A DNA stretch of 58,492 bases, taken from Phialocephala subalpina (lineage: Eukaryota > Ascomycota > Leotiomycetes > Helotiales > Mollisiaceae). This document shows, piece by piece, positions 32,526 through 45,021 of the stretch (positions are counted from its first letter, which is position 1; each line of letters starts with the position of its first letter). Under the pieces are notes generated by a model. It worked only from the letters and a program-made list of their open reading frames with translations. It did no database searches and was not told the origin of the DNA. Position numbers and translations under genes: made by a program. The stretch lies in NCBI GenBank assembly GCA_900073065.1, contig FJOG01000004.1, positions 83,446-141,937 on the forward strand, in the 5' to 3' direction.

Positions 32526-32954
32526 TCATTTCTTCTGTTTCCATATTTGTGCCTGAGTACATTCGTCATGACACACACAGCAAGTTGACCATTCTTCGCC
32601 AGCTGAGTCGATTGCACGATGGCACTTCTCACAAACCTCGTGGCCGCAATCTCGGCACTTCGTCAAGACAACAAGTCCACTACCAGGACACAGTTGATGC
32701 TTGCACAGTGTGCACAGCTCCATATCTTCTGCCAAAGTCTTGGAAAACCCCTTCATATCCATTACCAGCCTTATGTATCCGGGAACGCAGAATCTGCATT
32801 GTATCTGGCAGCAGTGAGCGCACGTGACATGGTCAGATTCCTCGAGATCTTGGTTCGTTCCCCTTGAGTCTTCAACCTCTGCTTTTCCGATATTCTTCCC
32901 TGAAATGGGCTCTTCTTCAGGCTTCCGCTCCATTTTTAGCCTTTTCTGCATCAC
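32526..32954 (-). CDS. Small cysteine-rich protein, likely zinc-binding
   Basis: 142 aa, single exon. The first 40 residues are charged; the rest has 16 cysteines, several in CxxC pairs (TCAHCCQIQCRFC at 45-56, CTLC at 81-84, KCRDCGHEVCEKC at 100-111, TCCVC at 125-128). The pattern suggests two or three treble-clef or ribbon zinc sites, but no family is recognised. No signal peptide is seen, so it is not an obvious secreted effector. The start could be the second Met or Met8. Confidence 0.6.
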   Translation of the reverse strand: MMQKRLKMERKPEEEPISGKNIGKAEVEDSRGTNQDLEESDHVTCAHCCQIQCRFCVPGYIRLVMDMKGFSKTLAEDMELCTLCKHQLCPGSGLVVLTKCRDCGHEVCEKCHRAIDSAGEEWSTCCVCHDECTQAQIWKQKK

Positions 32955-33290
32955 CTCTTGAATTCTGTCCCTGCTGTTTCGTTCCAGCTTGCTCTTCGAG
33001 GTCGACCCCCTACTATCGACCCGGGTGGGGGTGGGTCATTTCCCTAATTCCCGCAACATACGGATAGGATTCCGAGTAATAACATCACGTGCAGGGCAAG
33101 GGTACCCCTGTCTGACTCAATCTTTACTGGCTGACAACAATCAATAACCTCAATAAAATCGCCATCTGGCCTCCCAATCCAACTTGAGTAATGACAACAC
33201 AAGCGATAGGGAATGATAACCGAAAGAGTCCGTCGCCGCGGCACTGCCAAATAGCTCTGCAAAGGAGCTTGGCAAAATATACCCAGGAAG
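32955..33290. other. Divergent promoter region
   Basis: 336 bases between the cysteine-rich gene (minus) and the second Zn2Cys6 gene (plus). Both promoters probably lie here. No defined element was identified. Confidence 0.5.
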
Positions 33291-35198
33291 ATGGAGAGCC
33301 CAATCTCATCACCTTCAGCTCAGTCTGGGGCCCGAGAAATGGACAACATCTGGCAGATTCAGACACATACTACGTCGCCGCAGCCCGGCCAACAGAGGCG
33401 CCATCGTACGAGCACCGAGAAGGTACGAACAGGATGCATCACCTGCAAGCGGCGCCACATCAAGTGCGACGAAGCAAAGCCGCATTGCAGCAATTGTCTC
33501 AAGAGTCGGGGGCATTGCGAAGGATACGCCGTCGGACAGAAGAAAGAGAAGCCTCCCGGCCCTGCACAGGTCGTCTGGGATTCCATGCAGGTCGTTCATG
33601 CGCCACAGCCAAGAATGCCACTACGTCTTGACCCCGACTCTCTTGATTTCCGGGACGATGCGGGCATGCGCTACTTCGGCGAGTTCGTAGATCTGGTCCA
33701 TTCACCCTGGACCATTGCAGCATCGAACGGCGATTTATGGGCGGTGACCATGCTTCAACTTGCCCATGGTAACCAAACTCTTCGCTACGCTGCCATGGCC
33801 ATCGGCGCGTTGAGCAAGTGGCACAGTCAGACGAAGTCCGAGTCGCTTCGTGTAGTGTCAGTACCCAGTCTTCCGTCGGTGGAGGGAGACACGCACTACT
33901 TCCACGCCGTTGCCTATTACTGCCGTTCTTTAAAGCTACAGAATCAGCAGGCCTCTCTGCAAGACGCTGTATTCCTGTCGGTTTTGCTGCTCTTTTTCGA
34001 GGCACTTCGGGGCAACCGGAAGGCCGCTCTGGATCACGTTAACCACGGCCTGACTCTCCTGCTCATCCTCACGACAGACCAGGATGCGCACGACCATGTA
34101 GTCAAGTTCGCACCGAATCCAAAACCCGTCGTTGGCTCAGTAGCAGACGTCTTTACATATCTCGCACCGCAAGCCCGCGCCGTTCTACGCGGCAGGTTTG
34201 GACAGAGCCCGCCGCCCCTCCCAAACCTCATGAAAGGACTCAAGGACAAAAAACAGACAATGGAGTCTTTCATGGTCCTGCTGAGCCAATTGCCTCGATC
34301 TTCTCCAACGTCAGACCGCATTCCAGTCGTTTTCAGCAGTCTCGACGAATTCGAGCAGTTTTGGATCCCCTTTCAGCGTAAACAGACAGCCATAGGTCTG
34401 ATAATGCAGGAAATTATTCAGGCGTCAAAAGTGTCGGGGTCAAAGGATAAGGGCACCATCGACAGCTTTTACCTCGATCTCCTTGGGAGCCCCCGGATTA
34501 GAGAATTTTGCGAGGGCTCCAGGAAGGTGCTGGAAGCGCTTAATGCAGCTTTTCTCCCTCTTTTCAACAAGATCATGATGTCTGACATCGAATCGCCAAT
34601 ATACCTAAGAGCTATTCACCTGCGGCTGCAGCACCTGGGCCTGTATATCTTCGAGGACCCACCAGCGTTTCTTGACATGGAGGTGCTACAATCACGGACA
34701 CCCCTGTTCCGCGAATATCTATCCCTGGCCGAGATTGCTCTGCGCACGGCGAAACGACAGACCAAGAACCCGGCTCACCAGTTGTCGTTGCAGTGCGGCT
34801 TGGCACTGTACCTACTGTGTGTGGCTTTGCACTGTCGCGACCCTCTAGTACGAGATCAGGCCATGTGGATGCTGAAAGACTATCCCGGCCAGGATGGGTT
34901 GTGGAACACACACTCTATGTATGCCATCGCGCTGAAGAACCGCGTCGTGGAGCGGGAAAACGCCGCGGAGGGGACGCCAGCGGAGCAGTTACAACGGTTG
35001 TGGCGCCGGGAATTCGTCTTCGAGGACTGCGGCGATCGCGCTGTGTTCCGGTATATAAGCAAAGACGAGGTGGCGAAAGCATGGCAGTTGGTGGAAGAGG
35101 CAGCAGATGTCCAAGGGGAGGCTGAAAACGTGGATTGGAAGCGGCAACCACTCTCGGGATCTGGTAGACCGCTCATGGCTGATATCTATTCGATTTGA
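33291..35198 (+). CDS. Zn2Cys6 transcription factor
   Basis: 635 aa, no intron required. The binuclear zinc cluster is at residues 49-76 ([20 protein letters not shown], then [13 protein letters not shown]; Cys 49, 52, 59, 66, 69, 76). After a short basic stretch (GQKKEKPPG) comes a fungal-specific regulatory domain of the DUF3468/PF11951 type: [66 protein letters not shown]. The C-terminus ([18 protein letters not shown]) is also usual for the group. It converges on the ABC transporter gene 360 bases away and could regulate it, though this is only positional. Confidence 0.9.
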   Translation: MESPISSPSAQSGAREMDNIWQIQTHTTSPQPGQQRRHRTSTEKVRTGCITCKRRHIKCDEAKPHCSNCLKSRGHCEGYAVGQKKEKPPGPAQVVWDSMQVVHAPQPRMPLRLDPDSLDFRDDAGMRYFGEFVDLVHSPWTIAASNGDLWAVTMLQLAHGNQTLRYAAMAIGALSKWHSQTKSESLRVVSVPSLPSVEGDTHYFHAVAYYCRSLKLQNQQASLQDAVFLSVLLLFFEALRGNRKAALDHVNHGLTLLLILTTDQDAHDHVVKFAPNPKPVVGSVADVFTYLAPQARAVLRGRFGQSPPPLPNLMKGLKDKKQTMESFMVLLSQLPRSSPTSDRIPVVFSSLDEFEQFWIPFQRKQTAIGLIMQEIIQASKVSGSKDKGTIDSFYLDLLGSPRIREFCEGSRKVLEALNAAFLPLFNKIMMSDIESPIYLRAIHLRLQHLGLYIFEDPPAFLDMEVLQSRTPLFREYLSLAEIALRTAKRQTKNPAHQLSLQCGLALYLLCVALHCRDPLVRDQAMWMLKDYPGQDGLWNTHSMYAIALKNRVVERENAAEGTPAEQLQRLWRREFVFEDCGDRAVFRYISKDEVAKAWQLVEEAADVQGEAENVDWKRQPLSGSGRPLMADIYSI

Positions 35199-35558
35199 GG
35201 CAATGTCGGCGGATGTACGAAAATTTATAGATGACACATGTACTATAGAGACGTCACTGTAAGAGTTCAATGATGCAAGGCGCCGCTATACTGGGAACGA
35301 TATTCATATTAGGAGTTGGTGGAAAAGAGGGCAGTTGAAGGAAAATATGTCGGACACAGCAGCGGTTTTGGGCAATGAACAATGAAACACAGATAGCTAC
35401 GCGAATATGAAACAAAATTTTCATTGATATAGAGGCTATCCAATATGAATGAAAGGTAATCTATAAATTATATGATACGGGCAAGAAATAATCATCTCCA
35501 AGATCACCTCAAGAGTTCGTCTAAAGTGCTATCCTCCATCACTAATGTCTTGAGCATA
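35199..35558. other. Convergent 3' intergenic region
   Basis: 360 bases between the stop of the Zn2Cys6 gene (plus) and the stop of the ABC transporter (minus); it holds both 3' ends. AT-rich in the middle (35400-35480). No gene. Confidence 0.55.
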
Positions 35559-38500
35559 CTACTGGTCTAGGGCCTGATTCTGGCACTAAACACTCTACTG
35601 TTAGACATAAAATGAGAATGACGGATAGGCAAAAACTTACCATTTCCCAATAGACACCCCGCTTCTTGACAAGCTTACTGTGGGTCCCATTTTCCACCAC
35701 CCTGCCGTCGTCCAAGACGAAGATGACGTCCGCGTTCTGGATGGTCGAGAGCCTATGAGCCACGGCAATCATGGTGCGCCCGTTGCTTGCTCTCTCGAAT
35801 GCTGACTGCACGATCTTCTCGGACTCAGAATCCAGCGCCGAGGTCGCTTCATCCAAGAGGAGGATCTTGGGATTTCGGATCATGGCCCGGGCGATGGCGA
35901 TTCGCTGTTTCTGTCCTCCAGACATGGCGATGCCTTTCTGCCCGACGTCGGTATCGTAGCCCTCGGGCAGGGAGACAATGAAATCGTGGATGAAAGCATC
36001 GCGACAAACTTCACTTATTCTCTCCTTTGAGATCGAAGTTGGGTCCGCAACACCGAACAGAATGTTGTCGCGCACAGTTCCTCGGAACATGATCGGCTCT
36101 TGCGCTACAAGCGATAGATGCTGCCGGTAGTCATAAACATCAAGGTCGTTGATGTTCACACTGTTGCAGAAAATGGCGCCGTGGTTGGGCTCCAGATCAT
36201 AAAACCGCTCCAAAAGGGAAATGATGGATGTCTTCCCACTGCCAGAGGGGCCAACAAATGCTACGTACTGTCCCTTCTCGATGCGGAGACTCAGCCCTTT
36301 GAAAATGAGAACATCTCTCGTGGGATACTTGAAAGATACGTCACGTAGCTCTATTTCCACTCCGCCATCTGTATCTAGTATCACACTGGGAGCCTCTGGC
36401 CCGGATTGGCTTACAACCGCGGACTCTTGGACGTCGAACATTCGATTCGCAGCGGCGGCTGCCCGAGCTGCGTCGGGAGTCAAAGCAAGGACTTGGGCTG
36501 CTCCCTCTGCACCTTGAATCATGGCCATCAAGCAGACAAAGAAGGCCTCAAAGGAGAACTCTCCGTTGGCAAGAAGCCTTCCGCCGTACCAGATAATCAA
36601 GGCCTGGCAGCCGAGAGTCACGCTATCTGCGAAGCCAAAGAGCGTGGCCGTCCACTGAGCCTTGCGGTACGCTGCCTGGACATGGCTGTCCAAGAGCTTC
36701 TGGTACCTCTTGTTGATCAAAGATTCCATCGTGAGGGCAGAGACCGTTCTGATGGCTCCGATGGCTTCGGTGGCGAACTGTGAGCTCTCCATGAAGACAG
36801 CTGAGTTCATCTGTTCGAATTGCACCTCTTGTTTCATTTTCCAGAAGCCCGTGGCCAGCAGTATCGGCATGGTGACAAACAAAGCAACTAAGCCGAGTTT
36901 CCAGCTAAAGACCAGCGAGATGGTGACGCAACCAATGACAATGAACACTCCGGAGAGTAGAAATGCCAGATTTATACCGAAGAGCTCTTCCAACTGCTTT
37001 GCATCGCCTGCGATCCGGGAAGTCAACGCGCCGTGGGAGTTGCTATCATCGTCGAAAAATCCAAGTTTTTGATGGAGGAGGTCGGTGAGATATTGCAGCT
37101 TATACTCTGCACTGACGAAGTACTGCAAACGAAGGCCGATCCAGCCCTCGAGGAAGTACGCAATACCGACACTGCCGGCTAGAGCGAGCCACATCAAGCC
37201 CCAAAAGTCTCCTTGTCGCTTGAGTTCATCCCCGCTTAACAAGAAGGTATTGATAACTTTCGCAATGAGCCACGCCTGGATCGGCGTGCCGGCGGCAACC
37301 GCCATGGAGGAAAATATGATGCCCAAGTAGGAAGGCCACTGCGCTCGCCGATCACTGAAAAGTTGTCCAAAGGTACGTATCATGTATCGAGGCGCCTTGG
37401 TGTCCCCCTGCGTAGCAGTGCTTTGAACCTGGTTGGAGATGCTAGGCGTCTCATTGAACTCCACAACATCCGCCACGAGTGTCGGCACATCGGCCTCTTC
37501 TCGATCAGATAGCTGTAGTGATTGTGCGCGAACCAAGGCACTGTAAACGCTGGATGTGTTCGCAACGAGACTTCGATGGGTCCCTTCCTCGACCGCTCGC
37601 CCATTCTGCAATACAACGATGTGGTCAGCCTTTTGAATGGTGGAGAGGCGATGTGCGATAGTAATAGTAGTACGAATTTTCGAAACCCTGTCAAGGGCGG
37701 CCTGGACTATCTTTTCGCTCTTAGCATCGATTGCGCTAGTGGCTTCATCGAGGATAATGATCCGAGGCTTCTTGATAATGCTCCTGGCAATAGCGAGACG
37801 TTGTTTTTGTCCGCCCGATAGTTTCGCGCCGCCATCGCCAACGCGAGTGTCGTATCCCTGCACATGGAAAGTTAGAACGGTCTAATGGTACCTAGAAGGG
37901 GTTCGAAATCGTACGTCAACGAGCTTGGGACTTACATCGGGGAGGCGAGTAATGAACTCATCAGCATAGGCTTCCTGACATGCCTCCTGAACCAACTCTT
38001 GTTTCCGCTCTTCCGTCTCGTCTTCCCATTGGGTACCTATGAGACCGTGTGCAACATTGTTGAAGATAGTGTCATTGAAAAGAAAGGGCTCTTGCTGAAC
38101 TAAGCCAACCTGGCTTCTCCACCATTTGAGGTCGAGATCGTCCAAGCTAAAACCGCCGACAGTGATGGACCCGGAGAGTTTGGGTTTGGCCTGTGTCTTT
38201 GGTTCCTCGTCGAGGGAGTCGCTGCTTTTATCTCTTGACTTATCTGCTGGTGTCTGCTGGACCACCTGGGGCAGAGCGTACAGGTTTCTTAGAGAATACC
38301 ACCGCTCCAGTAGGGCGACAACAGTGCTCTTGCCAGATCCAGACGCGCCAACAAGAGCTGTGTTCTGGCCCGACCGGATACGGAGGTTTAATGCATCTAG
38401 AACAGTGACACCAGGTCGGCTTGGGTATTCAAATGTAACGTCGTTGAATAGTAAATCTTCGGAGGAGATATCTGGTTTGAGGGAGCCAGACGGAGGCTGA

Positions 38501-39620
38501 GGGGCGTCGATCACGGTGAATAGCTCGCAAGCAGCGACCATGGCCTTGCTAACACCTAGTAGTGGCGTCGATATGTGCTGCACAGACATGAGAATCATCA
38601 TGACCGACATTATGACAACAAGAACCACTCCAGCATTACTGATTGCGCCGGCAGCGAATCGTTGAGTACCGTACCAGAAGGCCAGGCCAAATGAGCCAAA
38701 GACGCCAAAGAACTGCTCTCTGCATGAGTTTGTTTGTTGGGTTGTATAACGAAAGGGCAATTCTTTGAACTTACGAGAAGACCCAACTGAGCTCCCATAA
38801 CGGGTGCAGTTCTTTGAGCCCGTTGCATAGCCTCTTGTACCCGATCTCCATACATGGAGGTTATAAGGCCCTGGGCACCACAGGCGGCGACCAGTCGGAT
38901 CCCTGCGAGGGCCTCACTGGCAATCGCTGTCCCTTCGGCATCCGCTTTGGCAGTGGCAGTTAGGCCTTTGACGATCAATGGCAAGGCCACGGACAAGACG
39001 ACCAAAACATAAAGCATCAACGAAGACGTAACCAATGTGATATTCCAGCTCCAGATAAACGAGATGATCAAGGCAGCGCAGATAGTGCTGGTAGACTGCA
39101 GGAATGTGCCCAGGCGTTCAGATATACCAATTTGCAATGTATTGGATGTTGCGGTGATAGCGGTGGCAGGCGCTCCTGCAGGCATAGAATCGATGACTTG
39201 AATTGACTGGGCGAACAATGATTTCAGGTAATGGAGGCGGACGGCGGAAGATAAGCGGATGGCTATCATTCTGAAGCAAAACTTGTTGGTCGAGCTTAAG
39301 ACCCAACGGCCGATGAAAAGGCCGATGATGTATAAAGCTTGTTTGTTTAAAATCCGCTGGAAGTCATCGCTGGAGATTGTGGATGAGTCCTTGAAGTGAT
39401 CCGTGAACTGGCCCACCAGCTGTCCGAAAATGACGTTCATGAGCGGCATAGTCAAGCCCGCGCCGACTGATGCTACAGAAGCAACAATGTAGATACAGAA
39501 ATCCCATTTTGTCGCGTAGCTGAAGACCCTGAGGTAGTCGGAAAATTTCGGCACTCGTTCTTCCCGCTTGGAATCCGCTTCTTTTTCCCAGTTGTTAGCT
39601 GGGGCTGGGTCATCGGCCAT
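35559..39620 (-). CDS. Full-length ABCB/MDR-type multidrug transporter
   Basis: Four exons, all joined in phase 0: 39620-38775, 38715-37936, 37857-35641 and 35579-35559, giving 1287 aa. Layout TMD-NBD-TMD-NBD. NBD1: Walker A GASGSGKS (about 405), signature LSGGQKQR (about 555), Walker B IIILDEATSAID. NBD2: Walker A GPSGSGKT (about 1077), signature MSGGQKQR (about 1186), Walker B ILLLDEATSALD, H-loop AHRLST in both. Each TMD shows about six hydrophobic segments. The tiny last exon (7 codons) restores the usual C-terminal MxQAxxLD pattern (EMNQALDQ), whereas reading through the intron gives an unrelated tail. Such proteins sit in the plasma or vacuolar membrane and export lipophilic compounds, including fungicides or own metabolites. 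NBD1 has a long charged insert (DKSRDKSSDSLDEEPKTQAK). Confidence 0.95.
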
Positions 39621-40199
39621 ATTTCGTATGAAGGTTTGTCGATAACTTCTGGACAGCAGCAGTTAGCCTGATAATCTCGAACAGGTATGTACCATAGACA
39701 ATTGCTCGAAGCTTACTTTGAGTATCGCTTAGGTTACCGTCACCAGTCTTAACGACATCAATTGTTGACTCGATAATGTAAGGTTCATATGATGTGAAGA
39801 GAACTTGGTTCTCTTACGAGATCAGGGGCATGAAATCATTCCAAGTAAGAAGTAATAAAAGCGAGAAGAAAAAAACTTGAGAGAACAAGAGAGACCGAAG
39901 AAAACAGTGAGAAGAGAGAGGTTCTAAATAAATGAAGGTGAGACAGGCGATGCAAGCAGGGTCGCAAAGCCTTCGCAAATTTTGTCATTTACATAGTTAC
40001 CTAATCTACACACGAGATGAAGCCCCCTTGCTGTTTGCTACAATGCTCGTACTTACCGTTTTGGGATTTTTACGAGCCGTGCACTCGGGTTTGACCCCAG
40101 CACGGGGCTATACTTAATTAGGAGCGACGTATCCTATGTGGATCTTCTTCCCAACCAATCAAAGTCGCGGTGCGGATCCGAGAGAGGGCTATGCTATCT
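39621..40199. other. Upstream region of the ABC transporter
   Basis: About 580 bases of normal composition that end abruptly in an AT-rich island near 40200. It should contain the ABC transporter promoter. No gene is seen. Confidence 0.5.
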
Positions 40200-42170
40200 C
40201 CAAAAGGGCCTTAAGATGATTAATAATAATAACAAAAGTTTATCCAGCAAATTTCAAGGGAAGGAATAATTATATTTAATTATAAATTATTATATTGAAA
40301 TTCGTAAAATTATATATACATTTTTTTATATATCGAAAAAATTAATATATCGAAAAAACTTTATAATTTGAAAGTTTTAAATTTTTATTATATAAATATA
40401 TAAATATATAAAATTATAAGTTATTTATTATTATTTTTTAATTATTATTCTTAAAAATTTATTTTATAATAAAAAAATATTATAATTTGATTATATAATT
40501 AATTATTTAATTAAAAATATTAAAAAATTATTATAATTATTAATATNNNNNNNNNNNNNNNNNNNNNNNNNNNNNNNNNNNNNNNNNNNNNNNNNNNNNN
40601 NNNNNNNNNNNNNNNNNNNNNNNNNNNNNNNNNNNNNNNNNNNNNNNNNNNNNNNNNNNNNNNNNNNNNNNNNNNNNNNNNNNNNNNNNNNNNNNNNNNN
40701 NNNNNNNNNNNNNNNNNNNNNNNNNNNNNNNNNNNNNNNNNNNNNNNNNNNNNNNNNNNNNNNNNNNNNNNNNNNNNNNNNNNNNNNNNNNNNNNNNNNN
40801 NNNNNNNNNNNNNNNNNNNNNNNNNNNNNNNNNNNNNNNNNNNNNNNNNNNNNNNNNNNNNNNNNNNNNNNNNNNNNNNNNNNNNNNNNNNNNNNNNNNN
40901 NNNNNNNNNNNNNNNNNNNNNNNNNNNNNNNNNNNNNNNNNNNNNNNNNNNNNNNNNNNNNNNNNNNNNNNNNNNNNNNNNNNNNNNNNNNNNNNNNNNN
41001 NNNNNNNNNNNNNNNNNNNNNNNNNNNNNNNNNNNNNNNNNNNNNNNNNNNNNNNNNNNNNNNNNNNNNNNNNNNNNNNNNNNNNNNNNNNNNNNNNNNN
41101 NNNNNNNNNNNNNNNNNNNNNNNNNNNNNNNNNNNNNNNNNNNNNNNNNNNNNNNNNNNNNNNNNNNNNNNNNNNNNNNNNNNNNNNNNNNNNNNNNNNN
41201 NNNNNNNNNNNNNNNNNNNNNNNNNNNNNNNNNNNNNNNNNNNNNNNNNNNNNNNNNNNNNNNNNNNNNNNNNNNNNNNNNNNNNNNNNNNNNNNNNNNN
41301 NNNNNNNNNNNNNNNNNNNNNNNNNNNNNNNNNNNNNNNNNNNNNNNNNNNNNNNNNNNNNNNNNNNNNNNNNNNNNNNNNNNNNNNNNNNNNNNNNNNN
41401 NNNNNNNNNNNNNNNNNNNNNNNNNNNNNNNNNNNNNNNNNNNNNNNNNNNNNNNNNNNNNNNNNNNNNNNNNNNNNNNNNNNNNATTTTACAAATTATA
41501 AATAGAATTAATTATAAATAATTAATTTAATATATATAATATAAAATTTAATTTAAAATAAATTAAATTAAAAAAATATTTTTTAAAAAGTTTTAATTTT
41601 TGATTTTTAATTTTTAAATTCGAAACTCAAAATGAATTTCAATTTTCTATTTGTTCGAACTTTTATATTCTAATTACGTAATTTTAACAAATGGAAATCC
41701 AAAGTTATATCCAATTAATATTCTACTAAATAATTATAAAAGGCGCGAGTATTCTTTTTAATCCAAGATATAAATAAAATTATATATAATATTTAAAGAA
41801 TTTTATATTTCGATTATATTTATAATTTTAAAAAATATAAATAAAATTAATTCTTTTAAATTTATATAAGAATTTCTTTTATAAAAGAAATTTCGAATTA
41901 ATTAATAAAGAAAAAGTAATATTATATATTAAATATTATATATTTATTAAATTATTTTATTTTATTATAAAATACTTGCGATTAATCATATTAAATTTAA
42001 TTTTTTAATTAAAAAAATTAATTGATTTTATAATTAATTCTTTTTAAAAAATATATATAATAAATAATCGCCTTATCGCTATAATTTTTATCGCGTCCCT
42101 TATATAAAGTTTCGAGTAATAATATTGAATTAGTATTTATTACGCCTTAAAAAGGATTAGAAGAGAATTA
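40200..42170. repeat. AT-rich RIP-like island around the assembly gap
   Basis: Both flanks of the gap are almost pure A/T (for example 40250-40546 and 41486-42060) with few remaining C or G. The edge against gene sequence at about 40200 is sharp; on the right it grades into a HET pseudogene. This matches repeats saturated by C-to-T change. No element type can be recognised. Confidence 0.7.
40547..41485. other. Assembly gap (939 N)
   Basis: A run of N inside the AT-rich island. The true length and content are unknown; collapsed repeats are likely. Confidence 0.99.
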
Positions 42171-42179
42171 ATTTTAGCG

Positions 42180-43590
42180 AGCCCAAGGATCTATCGAAAG
42201 TACGATTTGCTTTTTCCATTCGGATAATACGATGCAATCTATATTAATTAGGAGGATACCAATAAAAGAATCATCAAATACTGCTTATACGAGAGATATA
42301 CAATTGCGCTATTTGAGTTATTGTTTGTCTAGGCGATAGCGGCTACGATAAAGAAGCTGCATGGCTATTACTCGAGTTATTCTATGTTTCTCTAGCAGTT
42401 TCTCTTGAAGAGACATGACACAAATATCTGCGAGAGAGAGATCCTTCATCATGGATGGGACTTAGTGGGATCCTTGCTCACCCTTGGTTTACTAGGATCT
42501 GGATAGTTTAGGAAGTTACCGTTGCTCGTGAGGCTCTTATGATCTACGGACATGGGATGTTGAGTTGGGATGTGGTACACCGGATAATGAGGTTATTTTT
42601 GCGCCGAAGCCGCTCTACCCTAACGGCACCTCCTGACTCCAGTATTAGAAGCGCCTTACCAATTTTCTTTGAAACCCAGTTAATCAACTGGGCTCGCAGG
42701 TTGACCGATATCAAAAAATGTTGGACTCTCAGCGCAGCGATGATGCATTTCTCAAGATATCAAGCTACTGATCCGAGAGACAAAGTTTTCGCCATATTAG
42801 GCCTTGTGACAGATGATTTGGATATTGAGGAATGGATAGACTACGACAAAACACCCGGGCAAGTCTACACGAAAATAGCTAAATACATCCTATCTCGAAA
42901 AGAAGATGGCCTTGCGCTCTTGGCTTTGGCAGGTGTTGGACATGCACGAAAGTTAAATGGGCTTCCTACATGGGTACCAGATTGGAGCAAACCTCCGAGC
43001 GGCATTCCTCTCGACAGCTTCTCAGTCAGATACAATGCTTCCGAAGGACGAAAATGCGACGAAGAAATCCTCCTCGATCACGATCTCGACATAATTCGAC
43101 TCATCGGCGCAAAGGTCGATACAGTTAAAGTCGTTGTGAAAGCCCACATCGATAAGAAATCTTCCATGGATGACAAAACATGTTTCTCTCAGCGGCAGAG
43201 TCGTTGGTACCAAGAATGCCGCAGCCTGGAAGAAAATTACGCCCAGACCCGTACTTGACCGTGCAGCCACGCGAAGAAGCATTTTGGAGAGCTCTTATTG
43301 GAGACAGAACAACCAAAAACCGGCCAGCGTCTGCATCATTTGCTTCGCACTTTCGCTGTGCACAGAGGTTTTTTCTTAATCTTCCTCTCCGTGAGAACCT
43401 CCACACCACTCCCATCATGGACTGTGGCGCCTGCCGCATTTCCTTCGGAATTTCGCACCGTACTAGAATTGTTTCTCAATCCTTCTCTCCTTGAGAAGGC
43501 CAACTCCGATCCCAGCATGGGCTCTGACTTCTTGGACGGAATGCTGGAGTTTTTCCAATGCTTTATCGCCGATATCTACTGGTCGTAGGT
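42180..43590 (+). pseudogene. HET-domain gene remnant, decay increasing toward the gap
   Basis: The best part is an open frame at 42539-43258 with the HET C-terminal half: YQATDPRDKVFAILGL, DYDKTPGQVYTKIAKYIL and GLPTWVPDWS. Upstream, with stops and one small frame shift, the conserved order is still readable: DAIYIN-stop-EDTN (expected DAICINQEDTN), NHQILLIREIYNCAI-stop-VIV, LGDSGYDKEAAWLLLELFY, HPWFTRIWIV-stop-EV (expected WIVQE). These changes are C-to-T or G-to-A. Downstream, PREEAFWRALIGDRTTKNRP is read in another frame from about 43260. The N-terminal part dissolves into the AT-rich island. It is a pseudogene that was probably damaged by RIP from the repeat side. Confidence 0.8.
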
Positions 43591-43779
43591 TTTGTGTCAC
43601 GGAGCAGGGTTATATGGGCTGAGTGCCTCCTTATATTGTAAGCGGCGACCTGGTTTGTATTTTTCATGGCGCACGCACTCCCTTTCTTCTACGGAATGAA
43701 ACTTTTAAAGGAAAGTAACCGAGATCCCGGGTCGAAACATATCCCGCACAAAAGCACGTTTTTTGCGAGACCTTTAATA

Positions 43780-44940
43780 ATTAATTTAAAATCAAAGAAA
43801 GGAGCTATTAAAAAATGATTTAATATATTTCATAGCTTTTACTTTAGATATACCAAAAGATGACTAATATTATATGATTACGTAAAATAAGCAAATAATT
43901 AAATTTTTTGAACTTTTTTAAAATATTATTAAAAATATTATAATTTTATATAAAGTATAATTAAATAAAGGAAAATTTATATTTTTGTAATACTTATATA
44001 TTATAAACTCATATGGATTAGTAATAATTTCAATTTGTTATATATAATATTTGATTTTAAATTTTTAATTTTTAAAAAAATAATATTTTAATAATATTTA
44101 AAAAAAGTTTAATTTCTAAAAGAAATTAATAATATATTTAAAATCTAATTAATTATCCCTATTATAAATATAAATAAATACGATTTAAAGGCTTATTTCA
44201 TTTAAATATAATTTAATTATAATATAATTTAATTTAATATATATATATATATATAATTTGAAATTCAAAGATTATTATAATAAAACTTTTTTTATAATAT
44301 AAAATATTTATTTTCAATTCAAAATATATAAGATATGAAAATTTGAAATATAAATTAAAAGAAAATATATTTTTGTATTATTGGTTTAAATTTGAAATAT
44401 ATTATATTTTTAAATTTTTGATAATATTATTAATATTAATTTAGAAAAAATTATAGAAAAATACGTTAGAATTTATTTTTATTTCAAATTTTATAATATT
44501 TTAAAAATAATATTAATAAAAACAATTCCGATTTATATTAAGTTTATATATATATATATATTTAATCCAAAAATATCTCTTATACTCGCAATATTATATA
44601 AGGGTAATAAATTTATATTTATTATAATAAAATAAATTTTATTGAAATAATAATAAAATATTTCTCTTATTTATTTTAATAAATAGATTAATTTTATAAT
44701 AATTTAGATCATATATAAATTATAAGTATATTAAACTATAGAATTTTAGTTTTCTTTGAATATTAATTCTAAAACTTAAGATTTTATATTTAAATAATAT
44801 AAATTTTTTATTTATTTAAATTTTATAATTATTTATTATTTTTATTAATACTTTTCATTTTTACTTTATTTTATAGTCAATAATAATTAAAATAACTTAG
44901 ATTTCAAATTTTATAAAATTATATTAATAAATGGTTGAGA
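43780..44940. repeat. AT-rich RIP-like island
   Basis: About 1.15 kb of nearly pure A/T with short TA runs (around 44238-44257 and 44547-44562). No reading frame, no recognisable element. It separates the HET remnant from the genes to the right. Confidence 0.7.
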
Positions 44941-45021
44941 TATTAATGTTTTGATCTCGCGAGCTAAATGTGCTTTTGATGGGGATGTGCTTTGACTCGG
45001 GATCTCGGTTATGTGTACAGA

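Noticed and set aside
43780..44940. Centromere or mitochondrial insertion
   Set aside because: The island is short, lacks mitochondrial genes or other organelle signs, and resembles the RIP-type islands elsewhere in the window.
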